DNA from: VRUE01 sp963714155
Lineage (GTDB): Bacteria; Actinomycetota; Thermoleophilia; Solirubrobacterales; 70-9
Direction of reading: 5' to 3'
Assembly: GCA_963714155.1 (NCBI GenBank)
Contig: OY970236.1
Location: forward strand, 2,542,001 to 2,606,000
Length of the DNA stretch: 64,000 nt
The notes beneath the pieces are model-generated. The model was not told the DNA's origin, searched no databases, and worked only from the letters and a program-made list of their open reading frames with translations. Made by a program: the position numbers and the translations under genes. How positions within the stretch are numbered: position 1 is the stretch's first letter; each line of letters starts with the position of its first letter. Shown here one piece after another: positions 1 through 7,592 of the stretch.

Positions 1-75
1 GGCGTCGCGGTAGAAGCTCAGTGCGCGATCGGGGTCATGGACTAGGACGAAGCAGGTGGAGAGAGTGAGGTTCAT
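1..75 (-). CDS. VOC (glyoxalase/bleomycin resistance) family protein, N-terminal fragment
   Basis: Only the first 25 codons lie inside the window; the gene continues past the left edge. The visible protein begins MNLTLSTCFVLVHDPDRALS and goes on FYRDA. This is the first beta strand and helix of a VOC module (a strand followed by DPDRALSFYRD). The ATG is 10 nt downstream of the AraC regulator stop on the same strand, so the two are probably co-transcribed. AraC-type regulators paired with VOC proteins are common in actinobacteria. Substrate cannot be judged from the fragment. Confidence 0.7.
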   Translation of the reverse strand, partial: MNLTLSTCFVLVHDPDRALSFYRDA

Positions 76-85
76 GTCCGCAAGG

Positions 86-526
86 CTAGGGGGCCAGGGC
101 CACGGGCGTTTCTCCATTCCTGCTCGGCTCGCGGCTCGGCCGGGTGAGGTCCTTGGCGATGCAGCCGGGAACGCCCGCAAGCGCGCCGTGATCACGAGCC
201 CGGTAGGCCGTCGGCGTCTCCCCCGCCAGCTGGGTGAAGCGGGTGCTGAACGAGCCAAGCGACGTACACCCCACCTCCATGCAGACCTCGCTGACCGAGA
301 TGTCTCCGCGGCGCAGCAGCGCCTTCGCCCGCTCGATTCGCCGCGTCATCAGGTAGGCGTAAGGCGTCTCCCCGTACGCGGCGCGGAACTGGCGCGAGAA
401 GTGGGCCGTCGACATCAGCGCGGCGCGGGCAAGCACGGTGACATCGAGTGGGCGGGCGTACTCGCGGTCGATCAGGTCGCGGGCGCGGCGCAGGTGCGCG
501 AGGTTGTCGAGCTCCTCCGGCGTCAC
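86..526 (-). CDS. AraC-family helix-turn-helix regulator (short form)
   Basis: This 146-residue protein is almost only an AraC DNA-binding domain (about residues 8-105). Both helix-turn-helix units are visible: the first around LARAALMSTAHFSRQF, the second around VSEVCMEVGCTSLGSFSTRF, followed by the typical GETPTAYR end. There is no effector-binding domain. I chose the GTG at 524-526 because it lies 4 nt after the stop of the deaminase gene and has AGGA just upstream. A longer in-frame reading would overlap the deaminase and add Arg/Pro-rich shadow sequence. It probably regulates the operon it sits in (deaminase, this gene, VOC protein). Confidence 0.85.
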   Translation of the reverse strand: MTPEELDNLAHLRRARDLIDREYARPLDVTVLARAALMSTAHFSRQFRAAYGETPYAYLMTRRIERAKALLRRGDISVSEVCMEVGCTSLGSFSTRFTQLAGETPTAYRARDHGALAGVPGCIAKDLTRPSREPSRNGETPVALAP

Positions 527-530
527 GGTC

Positions 531-1508
531 CTAACGCGGCCCGTCGGTGTGCACGAACAGCACCGACCCGTCGAGACGACTTTCCCCGCGCAGCGCCAGC
601 AGGCCGGCCATCGCCTTCGCGGTGTAGACGGGGTCGAGTGAGAGCCCATCCTCGGCGGCAAGGGCGGTAGCGCGCGCCGCGGCCTCGGTCGGGTGGCCGT
701 AGCCCGCTCCAATTTGGTCGCGGGTCAGATCGAGCATGTCCGGCCCGAGCTGGAGCCCGCCAAGATCCGCTCCACGGCGGTCGAGCAACTTGGCGGTGCG
801 CCGCGCAAGGCGGGCGAACACCGGCGCATCGAGGCGGAGCTGGTCGTTGACCACGACCCCGACGACGCGGGTGCGCAGGCCGGCGATCTGAAAACCAAGC
901 GCCAGGCCCGCCGCCGTCCCGCCGGTGCCGACCGGAACGACAACGTGGGCCGGCTCGGGCAGCGAGCCGGCCTCGACCTGGGCGGCGATCTCCAGCGCCG
1001 CCTCGACGTAGCCAAGCGCTCCGACCGGCGAGGAACCGCCGGCGGGCAGCAGGTACGGCGGTCGCCCCCCGCGGGCGTTGCGGGCGAGCAACCACGGCAA
1101 CATCGCCACCGTGCGCGCCTTGGTGTGAGTGCGGTAGATGCGCGCCCCCGAGGCCTCGAGCCGGGCGAGCTGGGCCCTGACGTGACCGTCGACCGGCTGG
1201 TCGACAAGCGCCAGCGCGGTCGCGAGGCCGTGTTCGCGGGCGTAGAGCGCCGTCGCCAGTCCCCAGTTGGTGCCAAGGCCGCCAAAGGTGAGGATCGAAC
1301 GGCGGCCGCGGCGCCGGGCATCGGGGATCAGCCACTCGAGCTTGCGCACCTTGTTGCCGCCCCAACCGCCCGAGCCAAAGGCGCCGTCTTCCTTCACCCA
1401 GATGCCAAGGCCCGCCAGCTCGCGCACGGGCGTCGGCCGCTCGGACAGCACGAGATGGGGAAGGGTCTCGGCCAGGCCCGGGAATCGCTGATGCAGACGG
1501 GGGATCAA
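531..1508 (-). CDS. PLP-dependent deaminase, D-cysteine desulfhydrase / ACC deaminase family
   Basis: A 325-residue fold-type II PLP enzyme. The PLP lysine lies in GGNKVRKLEW (about residues 50-58) and the phosphate-binding loop is VPVGTGGTAAG (about 196-206). Length and the early NKxRKL motif fit the D-cysteine desulfhydrase/1-aminocyclopropane-1-carboxylate deaminase family. Those enzymes release ammonia plus pyruvate (from D-cysteine, also sulfide) or 2-oxobutyrate (from ACC). Motifs alone do not separate the two activities. It is first in an operon with the AraC regulator and VOC protein and is divergent from the P450 gene. Confidence 0.85.
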   Translation of the reverse strand: MIPRLHQRFPGLAETLPHLVLSERPTPVRELAGLGIWVKEDGAFGSGGWGGNKVRKLEWLIPDARRRGRRSILTFGGLGTNWGLATALYAREHGLATALALVDQPVDGHVRAQLARLEASGARIYRTHTKARTVAMLPWLLARNARGGRPPYLLPAGGSSPVGALGYVEAALEIAAQVEAGSLPEPAHVVVPVGTGGTAAGLALGFQIAGLRTRVVGVVVNDQLRLDAPVFARLARRTAKLLDRRGADLGGLQLGPDMLDLTRDQIGAGYGHPTEAAARATALAAEDGLSLDPVYTAKAMAGLLALRGESRLDGSVLFVHTDGPR

Positions 1509-1540
1509 GAAAGCGATGCTATTTGCCCTTCATCCCAAAA

Positions 1541-1558
1541 ACTGGCCAGCCGGCCAGT
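1541..1558. promoter_or_regulatory. Palindromic operator candidate upstream of the P450 gene
   Basis: ACTGGCC-AGCC-GGCCAGT is a perfect 7-bp inverted repeat with a 4-bp spacer. It sits in the 63-bp gap between the divergent deaminase and P450 genes, 13 bp before the proposed P450 GTG. Size and symmetry fit a dimeric repressor such as a TetR-family protein, but no such regulator is adjacent, so the binding protein is unknown. Confidence 0.4.
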
Positions 1559-1571
1559 AGTATCCGTAGCG

Positions 1572-2831
1572 GTGGCTGACCAGGCGAAGAGCTCGAAGAC
1601 GGAGCGAAACCTCGAGGACGAGCTCGTGCTCGAGCGCAAGCACTGGGTCGACGGTCCACCCCACGCCCTCTTCGAGCAGATGCGCGAGCGCTGCCCGGTC
1701 CACTGGACCTCCAAAGTCACCGAACTGCCGGAGGCCGCCGGCTTCTGGTCGGTGACGAGGGCCGACGACGTCCATGCGGTCAGCCGTGACTGGGAGACCT
1801 ATTCCTCCGAACTCGGCGGCGTCGTCGCGATCGACGAGGTCTTCCCGATCGAGCTGGCGCGGGCGATGTTCATCGGCATGGACCCGCCCAAGCACGACCG
1901 CCTCAAGGCCCTCTTCCAGGCCGGCTTCACACCGAAGCGAATCGCCGCCCACGAGGAGTCGATCCGCAAGATCGTCATCGACGTGCTCGACCGTCTCGAC
2001 GGCCGCGAGAGCTGCGACCTCGTCACCGACGTCGCCCAGCCCGCGGTCTCGCGGGTGATCGGCAGCTTCATGGGGATCCCGGAGGAAGACGACGCAGCCT
2101 GGGCGGAGCTGATGAACACGGCCCTGGCGGCAAGCGATCCGGACTACAGCCCGGACGGCCCCGACAGCATCGAAGCCGTGATCCAGCAAGCGGTCACCGA
2201 AATCTTCGCCCGCTGCAGCACGATGATCGCCGAGCGACGCGAGAACCCGACCGACGATCTCACCACGGTCCTCGTCAACGCCGAGGTCGAAGGCGAGAAG
2301 CTCGAGGAGCACGAGATCGTGATGGGCTTCTTCCTCCTCGTCGCCGCCGGCAACGACAGCACCAAGGCGACCTATTGCAGCGGGATGCGGGCGCTCCTGG
2401 AAGACCCCGACCAGCTACAGCTCGTCCTCGACGACCCGGCTCTGATTCCCAGCGTGGTCGAGGAGTCACTGCGGATGTTCCCCGCCTTCGCCCATTTCCG
2501 CCGCACCGCGACCAAGGACACCGTCCTGGGCGGCCAGGAGATCAAGCAGGGCGAGAAGGTCGTGATGTGGTACGCCTCCTCAAATCGCGACGCCAGCCGT
2601 TTCGAGGATCCCGACCGCTTCGACGTCCGCCGCAATCCGGACCACCAGGCCTTCGGCGCGGGCGGCCGCCACTTCTGCCTCGGCACGGCGCTGGCCCGCC
2701 TCGAGCTGAAGATCCTCCTCGAGGAGACCCTCGCCCGCTACCCGGATATGACTCTCGACGGCAAGCCCACCTTCGTCGAGTCGGCCTTCCTCAACCAGCT
2801 CAAAACGCTCCCGGTTCGGCTCACGGCCTAG
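1572..2831 (+). CDS. Cytochrome P450
   Basis: A 419-residue soluble bacterial P450. The I-helix oxygen-activation motif is VAAGNDSTKAT, the ExxR motif is EESLRMF, and the haem-binding loop FGAGGRHFCLG places the axial Cys near residue 369. GMDPPKHDRLKALFQAGFTP is the conserved C-helix area. The overall pattern resembles actinobacterial steroid/lipid-oxidising P450s such as CYP125/142, though the substrate is inference. The reading frame is open far upstream, but that stretch is antisense to the deaminase. GTG at 1572 gives the usual family length. No ferredoxin or reductase gene is adjacent. The stop abuts the stop of the next, convergent gene. Confidence 0.93.
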   Translation: MADQAKSSKTERNLEDELVLERKHWVDGPPHALFEQMRERCPVHWTSKVTELPEAAGFWSVTRADDVHAVSRDWETYSSELGGVVAIDEVFPIELARAMFIGMDPPKHDRLKALFQAGFTPKRIAAHEESIRKIVIDVLDRLDGRESCDLVTDVAQPAVSRVIGSFMGIPEEDDAAWAELMNTALAASDPDYSPDGPDSIEAVIQQAVTEIFARCSTMIAERRENPTDDLTTVLVNAEVEGEKLEEHEIVMGFFLLVAAGNDSTKATYCSGMRALLEDPDQLQLVLDDPALIPSVVEESLRMFPAFAHFRRTATKDTVLGGQEIKQGEKVVMWYASSNRDASRFEDPDRFDVRRNPDHQAFGAGGRHFCLGTALARLELKILLEETLARYPDMTLDGKPTFVESAFLNQLKTLPVRLTA

Positions 2832-3800
2832 CTACGGATTGCCGCAGGTGCCACACCGAGGGGTGCCGACCCGGCGATCCTCGTGGCAACTCGCGCAACT
2901 GGCGATCACCGCTCGCCCGCAGCCCTCGCAGTGCGGCTTGTCGCGATGGGGGAACCCGCAGAAGGGGCACTCTCCACGACGAACCCGCCGCGCCGGGACT
3001 CGTTTCGCGAGGAAGCGCTGCAGTGCCACGAACGCGACCAGGGTCACGGCTATGCCGGCGATCGAGATCGCCAGGGGCCCGACCTCGGCGAACTCGATGT
3101 AGTCGTCGGTGTAGTCCGCCGCCATGACGACGGCAAGGATCGCGGTGGCCCCGATCCAGGCAAGCGCAGCGGGGAGATAGCGGGAATTGCGGGAGCGCAG
3201 GCGGATCAGCAGCCAGTAGGCGGTCGCCAGCATCAGGACCAGCAAGGCCAGGCGCAGGAGGAAGACGATGCGGTCGTGGTGGGCTCGATCCGCGTCTTCC
3301 TGATCCGCGGCGCGCTGCCGCAACTCGCTCAGTTGCCGCTGCGCCTTCACCGCAGCCGGACGAGTCTGTGCCTCGACCCTGACGGCGCCTTCCAACTCCC
3401 TTGAGGCAGACGCGAAACCGGCCTGAGCGGACTCGTACTCCGCCTGCAGCCCAGCCGACGGTTCATTGGCGTCCAGAGCCGTTCGGTAGGCCTCGCGGCG
3501 GAGCTCCAAGTTGCGAGTGACTGCCCGCCGGTACCGCCGAGCCCTTTCGACCGACCGGATCGCCTGCTGGTGCTCCTTAACCGCCGAGAACTGCTCCGCA
3601 TCGATCAGCTTCTGAGCCGGCACAAAGGCGACCGAGTCGCTCTTGGCAACCTCGTCGAGCTTGAAGTAGCACCAGATGGCGCCAATTGCGATGAAGACCG
3701 CGAGGACGAGAGCAAGGACCTTCTCGGCGGTGCTCGTCTCGATCTCGCCCTCCCCCACGCGGCTACCCGCGGGGCGGAATCTGCTGCCTCTCTCGCTCAT
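2832..3800 (-). CDS. Membrane protein with coiled coil and C-terminal zinc ribbons
   Basis: I do not recognise the family. The 322-residue protein has a first membrane helix at about residues 27-47, a long charged helical region at about 70-175 (likely coiled coil outside the membrane), and three further membrane helices at about 180-265. The cytoplasmic-looking tail has two to three zinc-ribbon knuckles: CPFC...HCEGC and CASC...CGTC. Its ATG overlaps the stop of the upstream XRE regulator by 4 nt (ATGA), so the two are translated from one message. Double zinc-ribbon tails usually bind protein or nucleic acid; no function can be assigned. Confidence 0.75.
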   Translation of the reverse strand: MSERGSRFRPAGSRVGEGEIETSTAEKVLALVLAVFIAIGAIWCYFKLDEVAKSDSVAFVPAQKLIDAEQFSAVKEHQQAIRSVERARRYRRAVTRNLELRREAYRTALDANEPSAGLQAEYESAQAGFASASRELEGAVRVEAQTRPAAVKAQRQLSELRQRAADQEDADRAHHDRIVFLLRLALLVLMLATAYWLLIRLRSRNSRYLPAALAWIGATAILAVVMAADYTDDYIEFAEVGPLAISIAGIAVTLVAFVALQRFLAKRVPARRVRRGECPFCGFPHRDKPHCEGCGRAVIASCASCHEDRRVGTPRCGTCGNP

Positions 3801-4135
3801 CCTGTCTCTCCTTTTTTGCCGCCCTTGGGCGGATTCGTTCTGGGGCGAAGCTCGATCACCAGCTCGCAGTCGAGGGCCTCGGCAATGCGCGCCAGGGTGT
3901 CGATCCGGGGCGGCCGCGCGCCCCGCTCCACCCGGGCGATCGCGGACTGCGTCGTGCCGCAGAGTTCAGCCAGTTCACGCTGGGAGACCCCCCAAGCCTT
4001 CCGCCTCTCGGCGACCAGCTCCGCAATCAGGCCGAACAGCTGCCGTTCGTCAGGGTCCGACGCACCGCCCACGGCCTCGCGAAGAGAGGCGATGCGGTCG
4101 TCCAGCCGACGAGATTTTGGCCCCTGCCTTGCCAT
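3797..4135 (-). CDS. XRE-family helix-turn-helix regulator
   Basis: A 112-residue protein with a lambda-repressor-like domain at about residues 35-98. The helix-turn-helix is SQRELAELCGTTQSAIARVE, followed by the HigA-like sequence RPPRIDTLARIAEALDCELV. The ATG at 4133-4135 was chosen because the domain is complete from there. Upstream codons in frame run antisense to mug. Two 16-bp palindromes overlap and follow the start codon, strongly implying autoregulation. The partner, in a 4-nt overlap, is a zinc-ribbon membrane protein rather than a recognisable toxin, so calling this an antitoxin would go beyond the sequence. Confidence 0.88.
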   Translation of the reverse strand: MARQGPKSRRLDDRIASLREAVGGASDPDERQLFGLIAELVAERRKAWGVSQRELAELCGTTQSAIARVERGARPPRIDTLARIAEALDCELVIELRPRTNPPKGGKKGETG

Positions 4136-4167
4136 AGCAAGATTGCTATGTATAGCAGTACTGCTAT
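4134..4167. promoter_or_regulatory. Tandem palindromic operator over the XRE gene start
   Basis: Two copies of ATAGCA-N4-TGCTAT lie side by side. ATAGCAAGATTGCTAT is at 4134-4149 and the fully palindromic ATAGCAGTACTGCTAT is at 4152-4167. Their centres are 18 bp apart, close to two helical turns, so two repressor dimers could bind the same face. The first covers the XRE start codon and the second overlaps the mug stop codon. This is the expected autoregulatory operator for the XRE protein. Confidence 0.75.
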
Positions 4168-4757
4168 GTGTGAAGAGTGGTGACGCCGGCCTCGGCCGCC
4201 GGCGCCGCGTAGGCGGCGGCAAGCGTCGCGACCGTCTCGTGGGCGTTGAGCCCGCTTGGGTTGGGGACCACCCAGAGCGCCGCGCCGGACCAGCGGGCGG
4301 CGCTATCGAGAGTGTCCGGCTGCCGGCCCAAGGCCGCGCCGCGCTCGCCGAAGGCGTCGCGGTAGGCGGTGACGCCAGCGATCGCAACGACCGCGGGGCG
4401 GTGTTCGGCAACGAACCGCTGCAGCCTCGCGCCGCCCTCGCGCAGCTCCTCGGCCGAGAGCTCGGAGGCGCGCGCGGTGGCCCGCCGCACGAGGTTGGTG
4501 ATTCCGACGCCCCGCGCCACCAGATGGGCGCGATCGGCATCGGTCATCCCGGCGACCCGATCGACCTCGTAATCGGTGATGCCGGCCGCGGCCAGTGCCG
4601 GGTAGAAGCGGTTGGTGGGATGGGCGAAGTGGGTTTTGACCGCGGCCGTCCACAGGCCCGGGTTGATGCCGACAAAGAGCAGCCTCAGCCCCGGCCCGAC
4701 GAGATCGTCGACCTCGCAGCCGCGGAACGCCTCCAGTTCCTCACGCGTGAACCGCAT
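4164..4757 (-). CDS. mug: G/U mismatch-specific uracil-DNA glycosylase (Mug family)
   Basis: A 197-residue protein of the uracil-DNA glycosylase superfamily, family 2. Motif 1 is LLFVGINPGLW (about residues 27-37), with the Mug-type GINPG, and the C-terminal motif is VVPNPSGLNAH (about 163-173), equal to the NPSGLN loop of Mug/TDG. These enzymes remove uracil or thymine opposite guanine, and alkylated cytosines, as the first step of base-excision repair. The gene reads toward the XRE regulator, and its stop lies inside that regulator's operator. Confidence 0.92.
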   Translation of the reverse strand: MRFTREELEAFRGCEVDDLVGPGLRLLFVGINPGLWTAAVKTHFAHPTNRFYPALAAAGITDYEVDRVAGMTDADRAHLVARGVGITNLVRRATARASELSAEELREGGARLQRFVAEHRPAVVAIAGVTAYRDAFGERGAALGRQPDTLDSAARWSGAALWVVPNPSGLNAHETVATLAAAYAAPAAEAGVTTLHT

Positions 4758-4817
4758 CCCGCGATCCTGCCCGAGCCGCGCCGCGCCCGTCGCCAGGCCG
4801 AGGAGGACCGGTGCGCG

Positions 4818-5453
4818 CTACTGCTTTTCGATGTCCTTACCGGGGCCACCGACCAGCTTGTCGCTGCCACTGCCGCCCTTCAGGGTGTCGCGGCCGGGCC
4901 CGCCGAGCAGCTTGTCTGCCCCAGAACCGCCGCGGAGAAGGTCGTTCCCGCGACCGCCTTCGATCTTGTCGCTGTCCGCGCCGCCGCTCAGGCTGTCGTT
5001 GAGGTTGCCGCCGACGATGGAGTCGAAGCCGAGCCCAGCGTCGAAGATGTTGATGTGACTCGGAGCCCCAATGAACTTGTCGCCGGAGAATTCGGTGGGA
5101 TCGCTTGCCGTGGAGATGGCGTGGATCTCGATCGGCCCCTGGCCGCCGCCGAGATCGTCGGGCAGCTGTGAGAAGTCGAAGAGGGTGGATATGGACGCCG
5201 AAGCCTCGATTCGCCTCAAGTCGCGGCAATAGGCAGGCCCGTTGTCGACGAAAACGCCGCTGACGGTGATCTCCCCGTCGCCCGCGCAGCGAGGAACGAT
5301 TTTTCCCTCGCCGCCATTAACCGTGAGCACACCGTTGGCGAAGGTGCCAAACGCATCCGCCCTCGCCGGTACGAGTACCGCGATTGTCGCGCCGATCAGC
5401 ACCAGGCAGGATGGTCCACCGAACCGAATCCGAAGTGACGCCATCGCTGCCAT
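4818..5453 (-). CDS. Secreted RTX-type calcium-binding repeat protein
   Basis: A 211-residue protein with an N-terminal signal peptide (hydrophobic CLVLIGATIAVLVPARADA, cleavage near residue 34). The C-terminal third (about 135-205) carries at least four glycine/aspartate nonapeptides such as GGRGNDLLR, GGSGADKLL and GGPGRDTLK. These form a calcium-stabilised parallel beta roll. The middle region has no recognised enzyme motif, and there is no adjacent type I secretion gene, so Sec export is likely. It reads divergently from the DHFR-like gene. Confidence 0.85.
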   Translation of the reverse strand: MAAMASLRIRFGGPSCLVLIGATIAVLVPARADAFGTFANGVLTVNGGEGKIVPRCAGDGEITVSGVFVDNGPAYCRDLRRIEASASISTLFDFSQLPDDLGGGQGPIEIHAISTASDPTEFSGDKFIGAPSHINIFDAGLGFDSIVGGNLNDSLSGGADSDKIEGGRGNDLLRGGSGADKLLGGPGRDTLKGGSGSDKLVGGPGKDIEKQ

Positions 5454-5581
5454 GGATCGAGCTTAGAGCGTCTCGGCTGCCATTAACCAGCAGCGCCCGA
5501 AATGTCGAATCCGCGCGTCCCCATTCGTCGTATGGGTAAAGGGGGACTCAGAGGAGCTCCCCTAACCGAAGGAGAATCGAG

Positions 5582-6118
5582 ATGGGAAAGCTGATCGCGA
5601 CAACACAGGCCACCCTCGACGGTGTCATCGACCCGGTCGGCGAGTGGGTGCAGCCCGGCGGGGACCACGCCGACTACTCGTTCGAGCGCCAGGCGAGGTC
5701 AAGCGGACTAGTGCTCGGCCGCAAGACCTACGAGGGCCTGGCGGGATATTGGCCGGGCAAATCCGGCAAGTGGGCGGACATGGTCAACTCGATGCCGAAG
5801 CACGTCGGCTCCAACACCCTGTCCGGCGATCTGGAGTGGAACGCGACCCTGCTCGAGGGTGGCCTCGAGGACTCGATCCCGAAGCTGAAGGACGAGGTCG
5901 ATGGTGACCTGTTTATGCACGGCAGCGGCGAGTTCGCCTACGCCCTCGCCGAGAAGGGCCTGATCGACGAGTACGAGGTCTACCTGAACCCGATCGTCTG
6001 GGGTGAAGGAAACGTCCACGTTCTCGGCGACCGGGGAACCATCCGGATGCAGCTCGAGGACATAAAGCAGTTCGACTCCGGAGTGGTCCTGCTCACCTAC
6101 CTGCCGGCGGGCGCCTGA
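5582..6118 (+). CDS. Dihydrofolate-reductase-like protein (RibD C-terminal domain family)
   Basis: A 178-residue RibD-C/DHFR-fold protein. The start MGKLIATTQATLDGVID is the family's first strand with the S/T-LDG turn. GLVLGRKTYEGLAGYWP is the NADPH-binding helix, and LFMHGSGEFAYALAEKGLIDEYEVYLNPIV is the conserved second half with the HGSG nucleotide loop (about residues 118-147). AAGGAG lies 8 nt before the ATG. Such stand-alone proteins are NADPH-binding reductases of unknown substrate. Two more family members lie within the next 7 kb. The 3' end overlaps the convergent repeat protein by 26 bp. Confidence 0.88.
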   Translation: MGKLIATTQATLDGVIDPVGEWVQPGGDHADYSFERQARSSGLVLGRKTYEGLAGYWPGKSGKWADMVNSMPKHVGSNTLSGDLEWNATLLEGGLEDSIPKLKDEVDGDLFMHGSGEFAYALAEKGLIDEYEVYLNPIVWGEGNVHVLGDRGTIRMQLEDIKQFDSGVVLLTYLPAGA

Positions 6119-7592
6119 TCGGCGCCCGCATGCGGAAGCGCTTGATCGCCGCCGGACCACGCAGCCCGGTCGGGCCGATGGCGCGCACGCGCAACGCGTG
6201 TCGCCCGCGCCCGACCCAGGAGCGCAGGGGTGAGTCACAGCGACGGTAGCGACCGCTGTCGCGCTTGCATTCGAATCCTCTGGTCCTGGTCGGCGAGTAG
6301 AAGCGAAAGCGGGCGCGGATATGGCGGTGGCGCGTGACGGCGACTTTCCAGAAGTGCTCGGCGAAGAGGATGATCGTGCGGGGGCGCCGGGGGGCCTTGC
6401 GGCCCCGCTGGCGACCGGGCGGGTCGGTTGGGCCTGAGAACGGGTCGGTGGCGGTGAAGATTCGACCGTCGGGGCCGGCCAAGGCACAGAGCGAGGTCGA
6501 GGCGCAGGAGGCCGCGAAGAGCGCGTTTCGCGGCGGCTGCATTTCTTTTCCATTCTCGGTGGGTCGGAAGGGAACGAGGTTCTCGAAGTGCCAGAAGCCG
6601 GCGCCTCCCGTCGGATCGGTCGAGGTGAGAACGTCGCCGTTGTTGTCGACCGCCACGCAGCGACTTGCGGTGGGACAGGAGGCGCCGGTGATCTGGACCG
6701 AGCTGCCGGCGTCCGCCTCGCTCCAGCTGGCGCCGGCGGTGGGGTCGGTCGAGGTGAGGATGTTGCCGGTCAGGTTGCCGGCTGCGCAGAGCAGAGTCGA
6801 TACGCAGGCGACTCCTTCCAGGTCGCCGGGCCCGCCCGGGGCCCCCACTTCCGTCCAGGCCGAGGCGCCACCGGTGGGGTTGGTCGAGGTAAAGATGCGG
6901 CCTTCCCGAGCGACGGCGACGCACAGCGAGGGCGTCCCGCAGGAGACACCGCGGAAATCGAGCGGGCCGAGCCTGGTCACCTGCCACTGCCCCGCGGTCG
7001 GGTTGGTCGACGTCAACACCTTGCCGCCGTTGGAATTGTTCGAGCCTCCGGAAACCGCCACGCAGAGGGCAGGCGAGGGACAGGAGACCGCGATCAGGTG
7101 AGTGGCGCCGCGGCCACCGTCTTCGTTGACGTCACCGACCGCCCAGGCATCTGCACCGGCGGTCGGGTCGGTCGAGACATAGACGGAGCCTTCGTATCCC
7201 ACCGCGACGCAGAGGCTCTCGCTCGCGCAGGAGACGCCATTGAGCGATCCGCGGGGGGTGGAGCAGAATGCCACCGATTCCCCATCGTCCAGACAGCTCT
7301 GTCTCGGCTCGTCATAGGTGGGGCTGACCACATGCCACTTGGCGGCGCCGCCGGTCGGCGTCTGCGAGAAGGCAACCGTGTTGAGACCGCCGACGGCGAC
7401 GCAGAGAGATTCGCTCGGGCAGGAGATCCCGGAGAGCGGCGGCCCCCATTCTTCCCCGGGCCCGGGGGGCAGCTGCCGTTCGGTCCAGTTCGAGGCCGCG
7501 GCCGCGCCGGCAGGCGCGGTAATCGTCGCAAGCAGGGCGATCGCGAGGCAGGAGGCAATAGTGAGGCGTTTCACGGTGCGTGCATCACTCAT
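6093..7592 (-). CDS. Secreted repeat protein (predicted beta-propeller) with C-terminal Ig-like domain
   Basis: A 499-residue exported protein. A signal peptide (LTIASCLAIALLATITAPAGAAAA) is followed by seven or so repeats of about 45-50 residues. Each has a disulfide-like pair and aromatic end, in the form SCPS-SLCVAVG, then a strand such as VLTSTNPTAG and a Trp. This predicts a beta-propeller-like repeat fold. The C-terminal domain (about residues 405-490) contains FECKRDSGRYRRC and HALRVRAIGPTG, the two-cysteine Ig-like module also found at the end of the beta-helix protein at 44.7-47.0 kb. Its start overlaps the preceding gene by 8 nt, making it the last gene of the ECF sigma operon. Confidence 0.8.
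   Translation of the reverse strand: MSDARTVKRLTIASCLAIALLATITAPAGAAAASNWTERQLPPGPGEEWGPPLSGISCPSESLCVAVGGLNTVAFSQTPTGGAAKWHVVSPTYDEPRQSCLDDGESVAFCSTPRGSLNGVSCASESLCVAVGYEGSVYVSTDPTAGADAWAVGDVNEDGGRGATHLIAVSCPSPALCVAVSGGSNNSNGGKVLTSTNPTAGQWQVTRLGPLDFRGVSCGTPSLCVAVAREGRIFTSTNPTGGASAWTEVGAPGGPGDLEGVACVSTLLCAAGNLTGNILTSTDPTAGASWSEADAGSSVQITGASCPTASRCVAVDNNGDVLTSTDPTGGAGFWHFENLVPFRPTENGKEMQPPRNALFAASCASTSLCALAGPDGRIFTATDPFSGPTDPPGRQRGRKAPRRPRTIILFAEHFWKVAVTRHRHIRARFRFYSPTRTRGFECKRDSGRYRRCDSPLRSWVGRGRHALRVRAIGPTGLRGPAAIKRFRMRAPIRRPPAGR

Noticed and set aside
693..1571. Long in-frame extension of the P450 gene upstream
   Set aside because: It is antisense to the clear PLP enzyme gene and has shadow-type composition (Arg/Ala/Gly/Pro); the P450 is complete from GTG 1572.
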